A DNA stretch of 42,200 nt. It comes from Halorubrum amylolyticum (GTDB lineage Archaea > Halobacteriota > Halobacteria > Halobacteriales > Haloferacaceae). Shown here in pieces: positions 16,627-26,223 of this stretch. The first letter of the stretch is position 1, and every line of letters starts with the position of its first letter. The notes under the pieces were generated by a model, which did not search any database, was not told where the DNA came from, and saw only the letters and a program-made list of their open reading frames with translations. Where the stretch lies: NCBI RefSeq assembly GCF_004114995.1, contig NZ_SDJP01000025.1:1-42200 (forward strand), given 5' to 3'. The position numbers and the translations under genes were made by a program.

Positions 16627-17625
16627 TTACAGCCGGTCGACGATCGCGGCCGTGACCTCGTCGGTCGTCGCGTCGCCGCCGAGGTCGCCGGTTCGCGGGC
16701 CGTCGGAGAGGACGACCTCCACGGCGTCTCGCACTCGCTGGCCCTCCTCGACGTGGCCGAGGTACTCCGACAGCATGGCCGCCGAGAGGATCGCGGCCGT
16801 CGGGTTCGCGATCCCCTCGCCCGCGATGTCTGGCGCGGTGCCGTGGACCGGCTCGAACAGCGCGTTGTCGTGGCCGACGTTCGCCGACGGGAGCAGGCCG
16901 AGCCCGCCGACGAGGCCGGCGGCCAGATCGGAGAGCACGTCGCCCGCGAGGTTCGGACAGACGATCACGCCGTACTGGTTCGGATCCAGCGGGAGCTTCG
17001 TCGCGAACGCGTCCATCAGCTCCTCATCGGCGTCGACGCCGCGCTCCTCGGCGACCGCGAGCACCTCCTCGCGGAACCGGCCGTCCGTCTCGCGCATCAC
17101 GTTCGCCTTGTGGGCGACCGTGAACCCCTCGTCGCGATCGCCGTCGGGACCCCGGCCGTCCTCGACGAACTCGCAGGCGAACTCCGCAATCTCCCGCGAC
17201 GCCGACGAGGTGACGACCCGCGTCAGCGTCGAGAGGTCCTCTGAGAGCCGGTCCTCGTGGCCCGCGTAGACGCCCTCGGTGTTCTCGCGCAGGAAGACCA
17301 CGTCCGTCTCCGGCCGGAGCGCGTCGACGCCGGGGTACGCCGTGGCGGGCCGGACGTTGACGAACGAATCGACCGCCTCGCGCAGCGGAAGGATGACGTC
17401 GGCGGCGCTCTCGCCGGCCGCGCCGAACAGCGTCGCGTCCGCGTCAGCGGCGCGCTCGTACGTCTCGGCGGGGAGCGCTTCTCCCGTCTGCTCTTCCACC
17501 GCGTCGCCCGCCTCGGCCGCGACGAACTCGAAGTCGACCGGGAGCGCCTCCAGCACCTCGATGGCCGCCGGGACGACCTCGCGGCCGATCCCGTCGCCCT
17601 CGATGACGACGACCTCGTGGGTCAC
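16627..17625 (-). CDS. leuB: 3-isopropylmalate dehydrogenase
   Basis: Oxidises and decarboxylates 3-isopropylmalate to 2-oxoisocaproate with NAD+, the third step dedicated to leucine. The 332-residue protein opens with [17 protein letters not shown], contains the substrate loop [14 protein letters not shown] (about 113-126), the substrate Lys region [14 protein letters not shown] and the metal-binding block [20 protein letters not shown] (about 228-247). The length is normal for archaeal LeuB. The start is GTG at 17625, overlapping the leuD stop as GTGA, so translation is coupled. The related isocitrate or homoisocitrate dehydrogenases are less likely given the leuCD neighbours. Confidence 0.93.
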   Translation of the reverse strand: MTHEVVVIEGDGIGREVVPAAIEVLEALPVDFEFVAAEAGDAVEEQTGEALPAETYERAADADATLFGAAGESAADVILPLREAVDSFVNVRPATAYPGVDALRPETDVVFLRENTEGVYAGHEDRLSEDLSTLTRVVTSSASREIAEFACEFVEDGRGPDGDRDEGFTVAHKANVMRETDGRFREEVLAVAEERGVDADEELMDAFATKLPLDPNQYGVIVCPNLAGDVLSDLAAGLVGGLGLLPSANVGHDNALFEPVHGTAPDIAGEGIANPTAAILSAAMLSEYLGHVEEGQRVRDAVEVVLSDGPRTGDLGGDATTDEVTAAIVDRL

Positions 17626-18278
17626 GCCTCGTCCCCCGAGATGTGCTCGGCCGGCACGTACGGCAGCGACCGGGCCGTCTCGCGGACCGCGTCCTCGTTC
17701 GCGCCCATCAGCGCCGTGGTGTCCCAGATGCCCTCGACGAGCGCCTTCCGTTGGGCGTCGTGGACCGTCGCGTCGATCACGGTGTCGCCGTAGGTGATCG
17801 TCTCTTCGGCCACGTCGATGTCGACATCGGTGTCGGGGTTGGCCTCGACGTAGTCCTGCAGCGCCTCGATATCCTCCTGGTCGGCCGTGACCGTGGGAAT
17901 GCCGAGCGCGAGGCAGTTGCCCGCGAATATCTCCGCGAACGACTCGCCGACGACCGCGTCGATCCCCCAGCGCATCAGCGCCTGCGGAGCGTGCTCGCGC
18001 GAGGAGCCGCAGCCGAAGTTGGCGTTGACGACCAAGACGTTCGCGCCCTGATACTGCTGTTCGTTGAACGGATGGTCCTTCTCGTTGTCCTCGTCGTCGA
18101 ACCGCTGGTCGAAGAAGGCGAACTGCCCCAGTCCGTCGAAGGTGACGACCTTCATGAACCGCGCCGGGATGATCTGGTCGGTGTCGATGTCGTTGCCCCG
18201 GACCGGAATCCCGGTGCCGGTGACCTCGGTGACCTTCTCCGCCGGCGCCTCGCCGTCGCTGAACTCGGGCGAACTCAT
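17622..18278 (-). CDS. leuD: 3-isopropylmalate dehydratase small subunit
   Basis: With LeuC it isomerises 2-isopropylmalate to 3-isopropylmalate. I place the start at ATG 18278 ([12 protein letters not shown]), giving 218 residues; the longer frame upstream is an overlap shadow of leuC. The swivel-domain signatures [14 protein letters not shown] (about 28-41) and [17 protein letters not shown] (about 87-103) are present. The ATG overlaps the leuC stop as ATGA, and its own TGA overlaps the leuB GTG. The acidic N-terminal extension is typical of halophiles. Confidence 0.93.
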   Translation of the reverse strand: MSSPEFSDGEAPAEKVTEVTGTGIPVRGNDIDTDQIIPARFMKVVTFDGLGQFAFFDQRFDDEDNEKDHPFNEQQYQGANVLVVNANFGCGSSREHAPQALMRWGIDAVVGESFAEIFAGNCLALGIPTVTADQEDIEALQDYVEANPDTDVDIDVAEETITYGDTVIDATVHDAQRKALVEGIWDTTALMGANEDAVRETARSLPYVPAEHISGDEA

Positions 18279-19741
18279 ACGGTCGCCACCTCCTCCATCT
18301 CGCGAACGTCGGTGACCTCGCCGGTCACCGCCGCCGCCGCGACCATGATCGGGCTCATCAGCACGGTGCGCCCGTCCTTCGAGCCCTGCCGGCCGACGAA
18401 GTTCCGGTTCGACGAGGAGGCGCTCGCCTCGTCGCCAACCAGCTGGTCGTCGTTCATGCCGAGACACATCGAACAGCCGGGTTCGCGCCAGTCGAAGCCG
18501 GCCTGCTTGAAGACCTCGTCGAGCCCCTCGGCCTCGGCGGCGTCGCGGACCCGCTGGCTGCCGGGGACGACCATCGCGCGCACGTCGTCGTCTACCTCGC
18601 GGCCCTCGACGAACGCCGCGGCCTCGCGGAGGTCCTTCAGCCGCGCGTTGGTACACGAGCCGAGGAACGCCACGTCGATGTCGTACCCCTCCATCGTGTC
18701 GCCGGGCTCGACGCGCATGTGCTTTTGCGCGCGCCGCGCCGTGTCTTGGTCCTCCTCGGACAGGTCGTCGGGGTCCGGGATCGGTTCGGTGATCCCAGCC
18801 GTCTGGCCGGGCGTGGTCCCCCACGTCACGGTCGGCTCGATCGCCGAGCCGTCGATGGTGACCACGTCGTCGTACTCGGCGTCGTCGTCCGTGGTGATCG
18901 ATTCCCAGTAGGGTTTCAGCCGCTCGAACTTTTCGGGATCGTCACCGGATTCCATCCGGCTGCCAGAGGCGCTTTGCGCCTCGCTGTCCTCGAAGGCGTC
19001 GGTCTCCTTCAGCCACTCGTAGGTGGTCTCGTCGGGGTTGACGTACCCCGCGCGGGCGCCGCCCTCGATCGACATGTTACAGATGGACATCCGCCCCTCC
19101 ATCCCGAGATCCTCGATGGCCTCGCCGGCGTACTCGTACACGTAGCCGACGCCGCCGTCGGTCCCGAGCTCCCCGATGATCGTGAGGATGATGTCCTTCG
19201 CGGTGACGCCCTCGCCGAGCTCGCCCGTGACCTCGATTTTGCGGACCTTCTGTTTCTCCATCGCGACACAGCCCGTCGCCAGCACGTCGCGGATCTGCGA
19301 GGTGCCGATGCCGAACGCCAGCGCGCCGAACGCGCCGTGCGTCGAGGTGTGCGAGTCGCCGCAGACGATCGTCATTCCCGGCTGGGTGAGCCCCTGCTCC
19401 GGCCCGATGACGTGGACGATCCCCTGATCGCCGGAGTCCGGGTCGGAAAAGTCGATACCGGAGCCGCGGACGTTCTCTTCCAGCTCCGCCATCATGTTTT
19501 CGGCGGCCTCGTCGCGGTACGGCCGGTCGCGGTTGCCGGTCGGCACGATGTGGTCGACCGTCGCATGCGTGCGCTTCGGGAACGCGACCTCCTTGTCGCG
19601 CTCCTGTAACATTCCGAACGCCTGCGGGCTCGTGACCTCGTGGACGAGGTGGAGCCCGACGAACAGCTGGTCCTGTCCGGTGGGTAACCGAGTCACCTTG
19701 TGCCGGTCCCACACCTTGTCGTACAGCGTTCCCTCACTCAT
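18275..19741 (-). CDS. leuC: 3-isopropylmalate dehydratase large subunit
   Basis: Aconitase-family [4Fe-4S] enzyme subunit, working with LeuD. The cluster cysteines are in [10 protein letters not shown] and in [22 protein letters not shown] and [15 protein letters not shown] are also conserved. I choose ATG 19741 ([15 protein letters not shown], 488 residues), the family's normal N-terminus; an in-frame GTG two codons earlier (19747) is possible. The start overlaps the stop of a 24-codon mini-ORF. An acidic/Ser insertion around [18 protein letters not shown] is a halophile-type loop. Confidence 0.93.
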   Translation of the reverse strand: MSEGTLYDKVWDRHKVTRLPTGQDQLFVGLHLVHEVTSPQAFGMLQERDKEVAFPKRTHATVDHIVPTGNRDRPYRDEAAENMMAELEENVRGSGIDFSDPDSGDQGIVHVIGPEQGLTQPGMTIVCGDSHTSTHGAFGALAFGIGTSQIRDVLATGCVAMEKQKVRKIEVTGELGEGVTAKDIILTIIGELGTDGGVGYVYEYAGEAIEDLGMEGRMSICNMSIEGGARAGYVNPDETTYEWLKETDAFEDSEAQSASGSRMESGDDPEKFERLKPYWESITTDDDAEYDDVVTIDGSAIEPTVTWGTTPGQTAGITEPIPDPDDLSEEDQDTARRAQKHMRVEPGDTMEGYDIDVAFLGSCTNARLKDLREAAAFVEGREVDDDVRAMVVPGSQRVRDAAEAEGLDEVFKQAGFDWREPGCSMCLGMNDDQLVGDEASASSSNRNFVGRQGSKDGRTVLMSPIMVAAAAVTGEVTDVREMEEVATV

Positions 19742-19812
19742 CGGCACTCACCCGCGTGACGCGCCGACGGCGTGGTTTCGCGGGACCGGTTCGCGTCGCC
19801 GCGTACCCCCAT
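19738..19812 (-). CDS. 24-codon mini-ORF bridging ilvC and leuC
   Basis: An ATG overlaps the ilvC stop (TGATG at 19810-19814), and the TGA overlaps the leuC ATG (ATGA at 19738-19741). The product starts [19 protein letters not shown] and is basic and Ser/Arg/Thr-rich, unlike typical acidic haloarchaeal proteins. The exact overlap at both ends suggests a ribosome path linking ilvC to leuC, whether or not the peptide has a function. I do not recognise a family. Confidence 0.4.
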   Translation of the reverse strand: MGVRGDANRSRETTPSARHAGECR

Positions 19813-20870
19813 CAGGCGGTCACCTCGGCCGACTCCTCTTCGTCCGCTTCGTCCTCGTCCTGCCACGCGAACAGGCCGCGCAGCTCCTCGCCGACGGCCT
19901 CGATCTCGTGGTTCTTCTCGGCCGTCCGGAGCTGCGTGTAGGAGGGCCGTCCCGCCTGATTCTCGGAGATCCACTCGCGGGCGAACTCGCCGTTCTGGAC
20001 CTTCTCTAGGACCTCCTCCATGTTCTCGCGGGCGTGCTCGTCGACGACCACGTCGCCCTGCGTGAGCCCGCCGTACTCCGCGGTGTCGGAGACGGAGTCC
20101 CACATCTCGCCGAGCCCGCCCTCGTACATCAGATCGACGATGAGCTTCAGCTCGTTGAGACACTCGAAGTACGCCATCTCCGGGGAGTAGCCGGCGTCGA
20201 CCAGCGTCTCGTACCCCTGCTTCACCAGCGAGGTGACGCCGCCACAGAGGACGGCCTGCTCGCCGAACAGGTCGGTCTCGGTCTCCTCGCGGAACGACGT
20301 CTCGACGACGCCGGCGCGGGTACAGCCGATCGCGGCCGCGTACGCGAGCCCCTCGTCGTGGGCGTCGCCGGTCGCGTCTTGGTACACCGCCAGCAGGCCG
20401 GGCGTCCCCTCGTCGTTCTCGTAGTTGCGGCGGACGAGGTGGCCCGGCGACTTCGGCGCGACCATCGTCACGTCGACGTCCTCGGGCGGCTGGATCTGGT
20501 TGTAGTGGATGTTGAACCCGTGCGCGAACTGGAGCGTGTCGCCCGCCTCTAGGTTCGGCTCGACGGCGTTCTCGTACACGTCCGGCTGGACCGTGTCGGG
20601 CACGAGCACGCTCACGATGTCGGCCTCGGCGGCCGCGTCCGCGGGGGTCTCCACGCGGAGTCCGTCGCTCTCGGCGGCGCTCCGGGAGGAACTGTCCTCG
20701 CGGAGGCCGACGATCACGTCAACCCCGCTCTCGGAGAGGTTCTGCGCGTGCGCGTGGCCCTGCGAGCCGTAGCCGAGCACGGCCACGGTCTTGTGGGCGA
20801 TCGCCTCCTCGTTCGCGTCTTCGTCGTAGTATACTGTCGAGTTGAACGTCTGCGTGTCGTCTTCGGTCAT
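19812..20870 (-). CDS. ilvC: Ketol-acid reductoisomerase
   Basis: Converts acetolactate or acetohydroxybutyrate to the dihydroxy acids of valine and isoleucine synthesis, using Mg2+ and NAD(P)H. The 352-residue protein has the nucleotide-binding motif [18 protein letters not shown] (about residues 31-48), the central [12 protein letters not shown] and [11 protein letters not shown] blocks, and the knotted helical domain with [17 protein letters not shown]. It is the short class I type. An acidic C-terminal tail ([15 protein letters not shown]) is halophile-typical. It follows ilvN by 34 bases, with no terminator visible between them. Confidence 0.95.
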   Translation of the reverse strand: MTEDDTQTFNSTVYYDEDANEEAIAHKTVAVLGYGSQGHAHAQNLSESGVDVIVGLREDSSSRSAAESDGLRVETPADAAAEADIVSVLVPDTVQPDVYENAVEPNLEAGDTLQFAHGFNIHYNQIQPPEDVDVTMVAPKSPGHLVRRNYENDEGTPGLLAVYQDATGDAHDEGLAYAAAIGCTRAGVVETSFREETETDLFGEQAVLCGGVTSLVKQGYETLVDAGYSPEMAYFECLNELKLIVDLMYEGGLGEMWDSVSDTAEYGGLTQGDVVVDEHARENMEEVLEKVQNGEFAREWISENQAGRPSYTQLRTAEKNHEIEAVGEELRGLFAWQDEDEADEEESAEVTA

Positions 20871-20904
20871 GTGTATCGTGTGAGTTCGCGTGTGTGTTCG
20901 CGCG

Positions 20905-21624
20905 TCAGTCGTCGTGCGTGGTCGGTTCGCCGGCCGTTCCGGGTTTCTCTCCGGGCGCCGTCGGCGTGTTGCCGCGCGCGAGGGCGGTCGGTCCCGTCCG
21001 CGCGATCTCGACGATGCCGAACCGCTCGAAGGCGCCGATCGCGTTGTCGATCTTGGCGTTGTCGCCGGTGAGCTCGACGGTGATCGTCTCCGGGCCGGCG
21101 TCGACCGTCCGGCCGTCGTACATCTCGGAGACGGCGTGGACCGCCGCGGGGTCGTCCGCCTCCACCTTCAGGAGGACGAGCTCCGAGGTGACCGCGTCGC
21201 CGGCGACCTCGCCGACCGAGATGACCGGCTTCAGCTTCGCGATCTGCTTTTCGATCTGGTCGATGCCGGGGTCCGTCTCCTCGACGACCATGGTGATCCG
21301 CGAGTGGCCCTCGACGGTCGTCGGGCCGACGGTGAGGCTCTCGATGTTGAACTGGCGGCGGGAGACGAGCCCGGAGACGCGCGCGAGCACGCCCGGCTCG
21401 TCCTCCACCAGCGCCGAGATGACCGCGCGGCGCGACTCGTGTTCCGCCTCGACGACGGGGTCGATGCGGATCCCCGCGAGGTTTCGGCGCCCCTCGGGGT
21501 GGTCGCGTTCCTCGGGACCGGGCTGCTCGCTCGGCACGGGACGGGAGTCGGCCTCGGGAGCGCCGGCAGAGGAGGCGGAGCCGCCGTCGGTTGCGGGTCG
21601 GGAGTCGGGCGAGTCGCCGCTCAT
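20905..21624 (-). CDS. ilvN: Acetolactate synthase regulatory (small) subunit
   Basis: Regulatory subunit giving branched-chain feedback control of IlvB. The ATG at 21624 ([15 protein letters not shown]) gives 239 residues and overlaps the ilvB stop as ATGA. After an unusually long, low-complexity halophilic N-terminus (about 60 residues) comes an ACT domain ([20 protein letters not shown], about residues 70-90) and the C-terminal regulatory domain ([21 protein letters not shown]). The tail is Pro/Gly/Thr-rich. Confidence 0.92.
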   Translation of the reverse strand: MSGDSPDSRPATDGGSASSAGAPEADSRPVPSEQPGPEERDHPEGRRNLAGIRIDPVVEAEHESRRAVISALVEDEPGVLARVSGLVSRRQFNIESLTVGPTTVEGHSRITMVVEETDPGIDQIEKQIAKLKPVISVGEVAGDAVTSELVLLKVEADDPAAVHAVSEMYDGRTVDAGPETITVELTGDNAKIDNAIGAFERFGIVEIARTGPTALARGNTPTAPGEKPGTAGEPTTHDD

Positions 21625-23447
21625 AGCTGGTCCTCCGCGGTGGCGAACTTCCCGTTCGCGCCGCCGCTCGGCACCATCGGCAGGACGTTCTCCTCCGGAT
21701 CGACGTGGAAGTCGATCACCGCGGGGCCGTCGTAGTCGAGCGCCTCCTCGACCGCTGGCGCGACCTCGTCGTAGTCGTCGACGCGGAGTCCGAGGGCGCC
21801 GAACGCCTCGGCGAGCTTGTCGAACTCGGGCATCCACGTGTAGTCGGAGGCCATGTGACGGCCTTCGTAGAAGGCGTCCTGCCACTGGCGCACCATGCCG
21901 ATGTACTCGTTGTTCAGCACCGCTATCGTGACATCGAGGTCCTCGCGGACGGCCACCGACAGCTCCTGCATCGTCATCAGGAAGGAACCGTCGCCGTCGA
22001 AACACACCACGTCGCGGTCCTGCTCGCCCATCGTGTCGGCCGCGACGCGCGCGCCGACCGCGGCGGGCACGCCGTACCCCATCGTCCCCAGCCCGTGCGA
22101 GGAGACCCACGTCCGGGGCTCCGAGTACGTCCAGAACTGGGAGGCCCACATCTGGTGTTGGCCGACGCCGGTCGTCACGATGGTGTCGTCGTCGGTCGCC
22201 TCGTCGAACGCCTCGACGACGAACTGCGGCTTCAGCGGCTCGTCGTCGGGCGTCGCGTACGTGAGCGGGTACGTCTCCTTCCACTCCGCGCAGCGCTCGC
22301 GCCACGCCTCGGCGTCGGGCGCCTCGCGGACCGCCGCGGTCAGCTGATCGAGGACGCGCTCCGCGTCGCCGATCAGCGGGTAGTCGGCGTGGACGTTCTT
22401 GCTTATCTCCGCCGGGTCGATGTCGACGTGGACGACCTCGGCCTCCGGCGCGAACGTGTCGATCCCGCCCGTCAGCCGGTCGTCGAACCGGGTGCCGACC
22501 GCGATCAGGCAGTCGGTGTGGGTGATCGCCATGTTGGCGTAGCCGGTGCCGTGCATCCCCGCCCACGAGAGGCACAGGTCGTCGTCCTCGGGGAACGAGC
22601 CGATGCCGGGCATCGTCGTCGTCACCGGGATGCCGTACGTCCGCGCAAACGTGCGCGCGGCGTCGCTCGCGTTCGCCTTGATGACGCCGCCGCCGAACAG
22701 GCAGACGGGCCGTTCGGCCGCCTCGATCGCGCGGGCCGCCTCCTCGACCGCGTCCGGGTCGGCGTTCGGGTCGGGGTCGGTACCCGCCGGCGGCGTCGCC
22801 GGACCGGGCGTCTCGTTCGTCTCGTCCTGCGTCACGTCCTTCGGCAGGTCAACGAGCGTCGGCCCGGGGCGGCCCGCGCGCGCCAGCTCGAACGCCTCGC
22901 CGACGGTGTCGCCGACGGTGTCCGCGCCGTGCGCGAAGTAGTTGTGCTTCGTGATCGGGCGAGTGACGCCGACCGTGTCGGTCTCCTGGAACGCGTCGTT
23001 GCCGACGAACTCGGTCGGGACCTGTCCCGTCAGCGCGAGCATCGCGTCGGAGTCCATGTCGGCGTCGGCGATGCCGGTGACGAGGTTCGTCGCGCCCGGC
23101 CCCGAGGTCGCCAGACAGAGCCCCGGTTCGCCGGCCACGACGCCGTAGGCGTCGGCGGCGTGGGACGCGCCCTGTTCGTGGGCCATCGTCACGTGGCGGA
23201 TCGAGGAGTCGTACAGCGCGTCGTAGACGGGCATGATCGCGCCGCCCTGCACGCCGAAGGCGGTCTCCGCGCCGGCGGCCTCCAGCGCGGCGACGACCGA
23301 CTCGGCGCCGGTCGACACCGGTCCCGCGGCGGGACCGTCCGCGTCGGTCGGGTCGTCGGTATCGGCCGCGGCCGACTCGTCCGCGCTCGCCGCGTCGTCC
23401 GGCTCCTCCGCGTCGTCCTCTCGTGGCTGTGCTGCTGTGTCGCTCAT
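21621..23447 (-). CDS. ilvB: Acetolactate synthase catalytic (large) subunit
   Basis: Thiamine-diphosphate enzyme that condenses pyruvate with pyruvate or 2-oxobutyrate, the first common step for valine and isoleucine. The 608-residue protein has a low-complexity acidic/Ala-rich extension (about 1-45), then the N-terminal domain with HEQGASHAADAYG (catalytic Glu), the FAD-type middle domain, and the C-terminal domain with GDGSFLMTMQELSVAVRE and NNEYIGMVRQWQ (ThDP/Mg2+ motif, about 490-525). The first gene of the tightly coupled ilvBNC-leuCDB block; a TATA-containing leader lies upstream. Confidence 0.95.
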   Translation of the reverse strand: MSDTAAQPREDDAEEPDDAASADESAAADTDDPTDADGPAAGPVSTGAESVVAALEAAGAETAFGVQGGAIMPVYDALYDSSIRHVTMAHEQGASHAADAYGVVAGEPGLCLATSGPGATNLVTGIADADMDSDAMLALTGQVPTEFVGNDAFQETDTVGVTRPITKHNYFAHGADTVGDTVGEAFELARAGRPGPTLVDLPKDVTQDETNETPGPATPPAGTDPDPNADPDAVEEAARAIEAAERPVCLFGGGVIKANASDAARTFARTYGIPVTTTMPGIGSFPEDDDLCLSWAGMHGTGYANMAITHTDCLIAVGTRFDDRLTGGIDTFAPEAEVVHVDIDPAEISKNVHADYPLIGDAERVLDQLTAAVREAPDAEAWRERCAEWKETYPLTYATPDDEPLKPQFVVEAFDEATDDDTIVTTGVGQHQMWASQFWTYSEPRTWVSSHGLGTMGYGVPAAVGARVAADTMGEQDRDVVCFDGDGSFLMTMQELSVAVREDLDVTIAVLNNEYIGMVRQWQDAFYEGRHMASDYTWMPEFDKLAEAFGALGLRVDDYDEVAPAVEEALDYDGPAVIDFHVDPEENVLPMVPSGGANGKFATAEDQL

Positions 23448-23850
23448 TGTCGTGGTGGTGTTCGGTGGTGCATCTCGCGGGTGTGAGACTCGGTCGGTCC
23501 GAACGCCGCGTCGCCGGACAAGTACGTTCTCGCCCGTCGGCGTTCGTCGATGCGTGGCGTCGGTGAGGAAGGAATGGTGTAGGGGGTTATACCCCTACAA
23601 TACGCGGCGCGACGGCTCCGGCGACGTCGGCGGTCGTCGGAATTTCGGGGTGTCGTCGCATCTCGACTCCACCAACGCGACCGGGGTATAAATCCCTGTC
23701 GGGGAGCGGAACCGGCGGACCGGTTCCGGAGGCCGGATCGGATCGGGCGACCAGATCGGAGCGGGCGACCAGATCGGAGCGGGCGATCGGTTCCGCCCGC
23801 GCGACCGCACGGCGGTCGCTCGGCGGGCTCCCCGTGCAGGGAGGCGGCCA
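23448..23850 (-). promoter_or_regulatory. ilvB leader region with TATA box, hairpin and short tandem repeat
   Basis: About 400 bases between leuA and ilvB. A strong TATA box (TTTATA on the minus strand, 23687-23692) would give a leader of about 215 bases. A hairpin (TGTAGGGG 23578-23585 with CCCCTACA 23592-23599) encloses a second TATA-like core. An 18-bp unit AGCGGGCGACCAGATCGG is repeated about 2.7 times at 23742-23790. A 9-codon upstream ORF (MHHRTPPRQ) ends overlapping the ilvB ATG. A frame spans the whole stretch but has low-complexity Arg/Ser content and is probably not a gene. Confidence 0.5.
23578..23599 (-). promoter_or_regulatory. Palindrome with TATA-like core in the ilvB leader
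   Basis: TGTAGGGG and CCCCTACA form a perfect 8-bp inverted repeat with a six-base loop (GTTATA). The pattern GGG-TATA-CCC recurs at the strong TATA box about 100 bases upstream (GGGATTTATACCCC on the minus strand). It may be an operator over a second promoter, or an RNA hairpin in the leader. Confidence 0.45.
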
Positions 23851-25072
23851 TCAGACCCGGACCTCCTCCTCGCGGTCGACGTCCGCCTCCTCGGCGAACC
23901 GCTCGACGTCGCCGGCGGTCACCTGCCGCTTGCCGGAGCCGTACTCCTTGACGCGCTTGGTGATGCGCCGGACCTCGCCGTCGCTCGGGTCGAAGCCGGC
24001 CTCCACCAGGTGCTTGCGCACGCTGTGGGTGCCGGTGTGTTTCCCGAGCACGAACTCGCGTTCGGCCCCGACCATCTCCGGGGTCATCACGCCGGTTTCG
24101 AACGTGTCGGCGTTCTCGATGACGCCCGCGGCGTGGATGCCCGACTCGTGGGCGAACGCGTTCCGCCCCGTGACGGGCTTGTTCGCCGGCACCGGGATGT
24201 CCGAGGCCTCCTCGACGATCCGGGCCAGCTTGGTGATCTGGGCCGTGTCGATGCCGGTGTCGACGCCGTACACCGATTCGACCGCCATCACGACCTCCTC
24301 GTAGGCGGCGTTGCCGGCGCGCTCACCGATCCCGTTGACCGACACCTGCGCCTGCTCCGCGCCGTTCTCGAAGCCGGTGACCGCGTTCGCCGCGGCCATC
24401 CCGAAGTCGTCGTGCGTGTGCACGTCGACGCGGGCGTCGGTCGCCTCGACGACCGCCTTCACCGTCTTCCCGAAGCTGGTCGGCATCGCGACGCCGCACG
24501 TGTCCGGGATGTTGATCCAGTCGGTGCCCGCGTCGCTGACCGCCTCGACGATCTCTCGCAGGTAGTCGGGGTCGGTCCGCGTCGCGTCCATCGGCGAGAA
24601 CATGCACTCGACGCCGGCGTCTTTTACCTGCTCGACGGCGTCGATCGCGCGCTGTTTCGCCTCCTGCCGGGTCGCGTGCATCGAATCCTCCAGCTGTACG
24701 TCGCTGGTGGAGACGAACACGTGGACCATCTCGACGCCGGAGTCGATGGCGGCGTCGATGTCGCCCTCGACGACCCGCGCCAGCCCGCAGACGGTGGTGT
24801 CCGTCGCGGCGGCGATGTCGCTCACGGCCTCGAACTCCGCGTCCGAGTTCACCGGGAACCCCGCCTCGATGACGTGGGTGTTCATGTCGTCCAGCGTCGC
24901 CGCTATACGGCGTTTCTCGTCGTAGCTGAACGACGTACGCGGTGACTGTTCACCGTCTCGTAACGTCGTGTCGAAGATCCGTACAGGACCGATATCGATG
25001 TTAGAAGCTATCGTGCCCTGGAAGAACTCGATCCGCCGGGGTGTCCGACGAAGCCTCCGTGATGTCTGTCAT
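23851..25072 (-). CDS. leuA: 2-isopropylmalate/citramalate synthase family enzyme, apparent frameshift at the 5' end
   Basis: Claisen-condensing enzyme (acetyl-CoA plus 2-oxoacid) at the head of the leucine pathway; citramalate synthase is an alternative. The body has HTHDDFGMAAANA, SVNGIGERAGNA and ESGIHAAGVIENA. The first start in this frame, ATG 24885 (MNTHVIEAGFPVN), is too late, because the essential metal-binding block RIFDTTLRDGEQSP lies upstream in the same frame without ATG, GTG or TTG. The ATG at 25072 (MTDITEASSDTP) is in another phase. Removing one G from the run at about 25035-25041 joins them as DTPRIEFFQGT, as in related enzymes. The conserved Gly after DGEQSP is Arg here, and codons near the 5' end are unusually AT-rich. 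The regulatory LeuA C-terminal domain is absent. Confidence 0.8.
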
Positions 25073-25395
25073 CGACTCACGGAAACAGGGTCAGGAACTT
25101 AACGCTTGTGCCGGTCGCAAAAACGGCCCGTCCGAGAGGTCCCGGGATTCGAGCGCCGATCCCGAAAACCGCAGGACACCAACGGGATCGGGTGGCCTTA
25201 TACACATTATACACACACCGAGACGATCGGGAGGATGTGGTTTCGGAACCCGATTAATAAGCCGAATCGACGTTCGTTTCGTTCCGTGCGAAGCCGGCGC
25301 GCGGTCAGCGCGCAGTCGCGAGGGAGGGTGACGGGCGGTCGCGAAGGAAGTCGTCGGGCGATCGCGTGGAGAGTCGACGAGCGGCCGGGAGGGGA
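25073..25395 (-). promoter_or_regulatory. leuA upstream region with tandem TTATACACA elements
   Basis: No convincing gene. At 25198-25215 the plus strand reads TTATACACA twice in direct tandem, giving the minus strand two TATA-like cores (TGTGTATAA) about 130 bases before the leuA ATG. This is the likely promoter of leuA. A further AT-rich patch lies at 25252-25262. The region from 25270 to 25395 is high-G+C and holds the end of the upstream ABC gene's 3' side, without visible structure. Confidence 0.45.
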
Positions 25396-26223
25396 TCAGA
25401 GCCCGAGCGCGTCCGTGATCTCGCGGCGCGCTGCGAGCAGCGCCTCGTCCGTCCGGTCGCGCGGTCGGTCCGCTTCCACGTCGACGACGGTTTCGACGGT
25501 TCCGGGTTGGCCGCCGAGCACGACGACGCGGTCCGCGAGGTACGCCGCCTCCTCCACGTCGTGGGTGACTAAGGCGACCGTCGCCCCGCGCTCGCGCCAC
25601 ACGTCGAGCAGGTTGTCCTGCTGTTCGTACTTCGTCAGCTGGTCGAGCGCGGAGAACGGCTCGTCCAACAGCAGCACCTCCGGCTCGTAGGCGAGCCCGC
25701 GCGCCAGCGAGACGCGCTGGGCCATCCCGCCCGAGAGCTCGCCGGGACGGCTCTCGGCGAACCCGTCGAGCCCGACCGTCTCGATCAGGTCGTCGACGCG
25801 CTCGCGCGCGGCGGGATCGTCGCGGTCCACGTCGCTCGGGAGCCCGACCGCGACGTTCTCCCGCACGTCCGCCCACGCGAGCAGGCGCGGCTCCTGAAAC
25901 ACCATGCCGACCGCGTCGCTGCCGCCGTCGCGCACGTCGACGCCGTCGACCGCCGCGCGCCCCTCGAACCGCACCTCCAACCCGGTGAGCACGCGCAGCA
26001 GCGTCGACTTCCCGCAGCCGGAGGGGCCGACGACCGCCACGAACTCCCCGTCGTCGACCGCGAGGTCGACCTCGTCGAGCGCGACGGTGTCGCCGTAGCG
26101 CTTCGTGAGTCCGCGGACGGCGAGGGCGGGGTCGTCCGTCGGCGCTTCCGAGTCGCGCGTCGACTTCGCCGAGTCGTCGGCGGCCGCATTCGCCTCGGCC
26201 GTCTCCTCACCAGTCGACGACAC
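25396..26223 (-). CDS. ABC transporter ATP-binding protein (SsuB/TauB/NrtD-like)
   Basis: Energises an importer of the nitrate/sulfonate/taurine type. 275 residues with Walker A GPSGCGKSTLLRVLTG (about 66-81), the Q-loop in VFQEPRLLAWADV, the signature LSGGMAQRVSLARGLAYE and Walker B VLLLDEPFSALD, then the switch His in VTHDVEEAAYLADRV. The N-terminal 35 residues are acidic and low complexity. It overlaps the permease gene by 17 bases, so the two are coupled. The substrate cannot be determined from the ATPase. Confidence 0.9.
   Translation of the reverse strand: MSSTGEETAEANAAADDSAKSTRDSEAPTDDPALAVRGLTKRYGDTVALDEVDLAVDDGEFVAVVGPSGCGKSTLLRVLTGLEVRFEGRAAVDGVDVRDGGSDAVGMVFQEPRLLAWADVRENVAVGLPSDVDRDDPAARERVDDLIETVGLDGFAESRPGELSGGMAQRVSLARGLAYEPEVLLLDEPFSALDQLTKYEQQDNLLDVWRERGATVALVTHDVEEAAYLADRVVVLGGQPGTVETVVDVEADRPRDRTDEALLAARREITDALGL

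Noticed and set aside
21705..23486. A 593-codon frame antisense to ilvB
   Set aside because: Antisense shadow of a gene with complete thiamine-diphosphate enzyme motifs.
23444..23851. A 135-codon minus-strand frame filling the leuA-ilvB gap
   Set aside because: It is Arg/Ser-rich low-complexity text, covers a TATA box, a palindrome and a short tandem repeat, and resembles no protein. High G+C easily produces such open frames.
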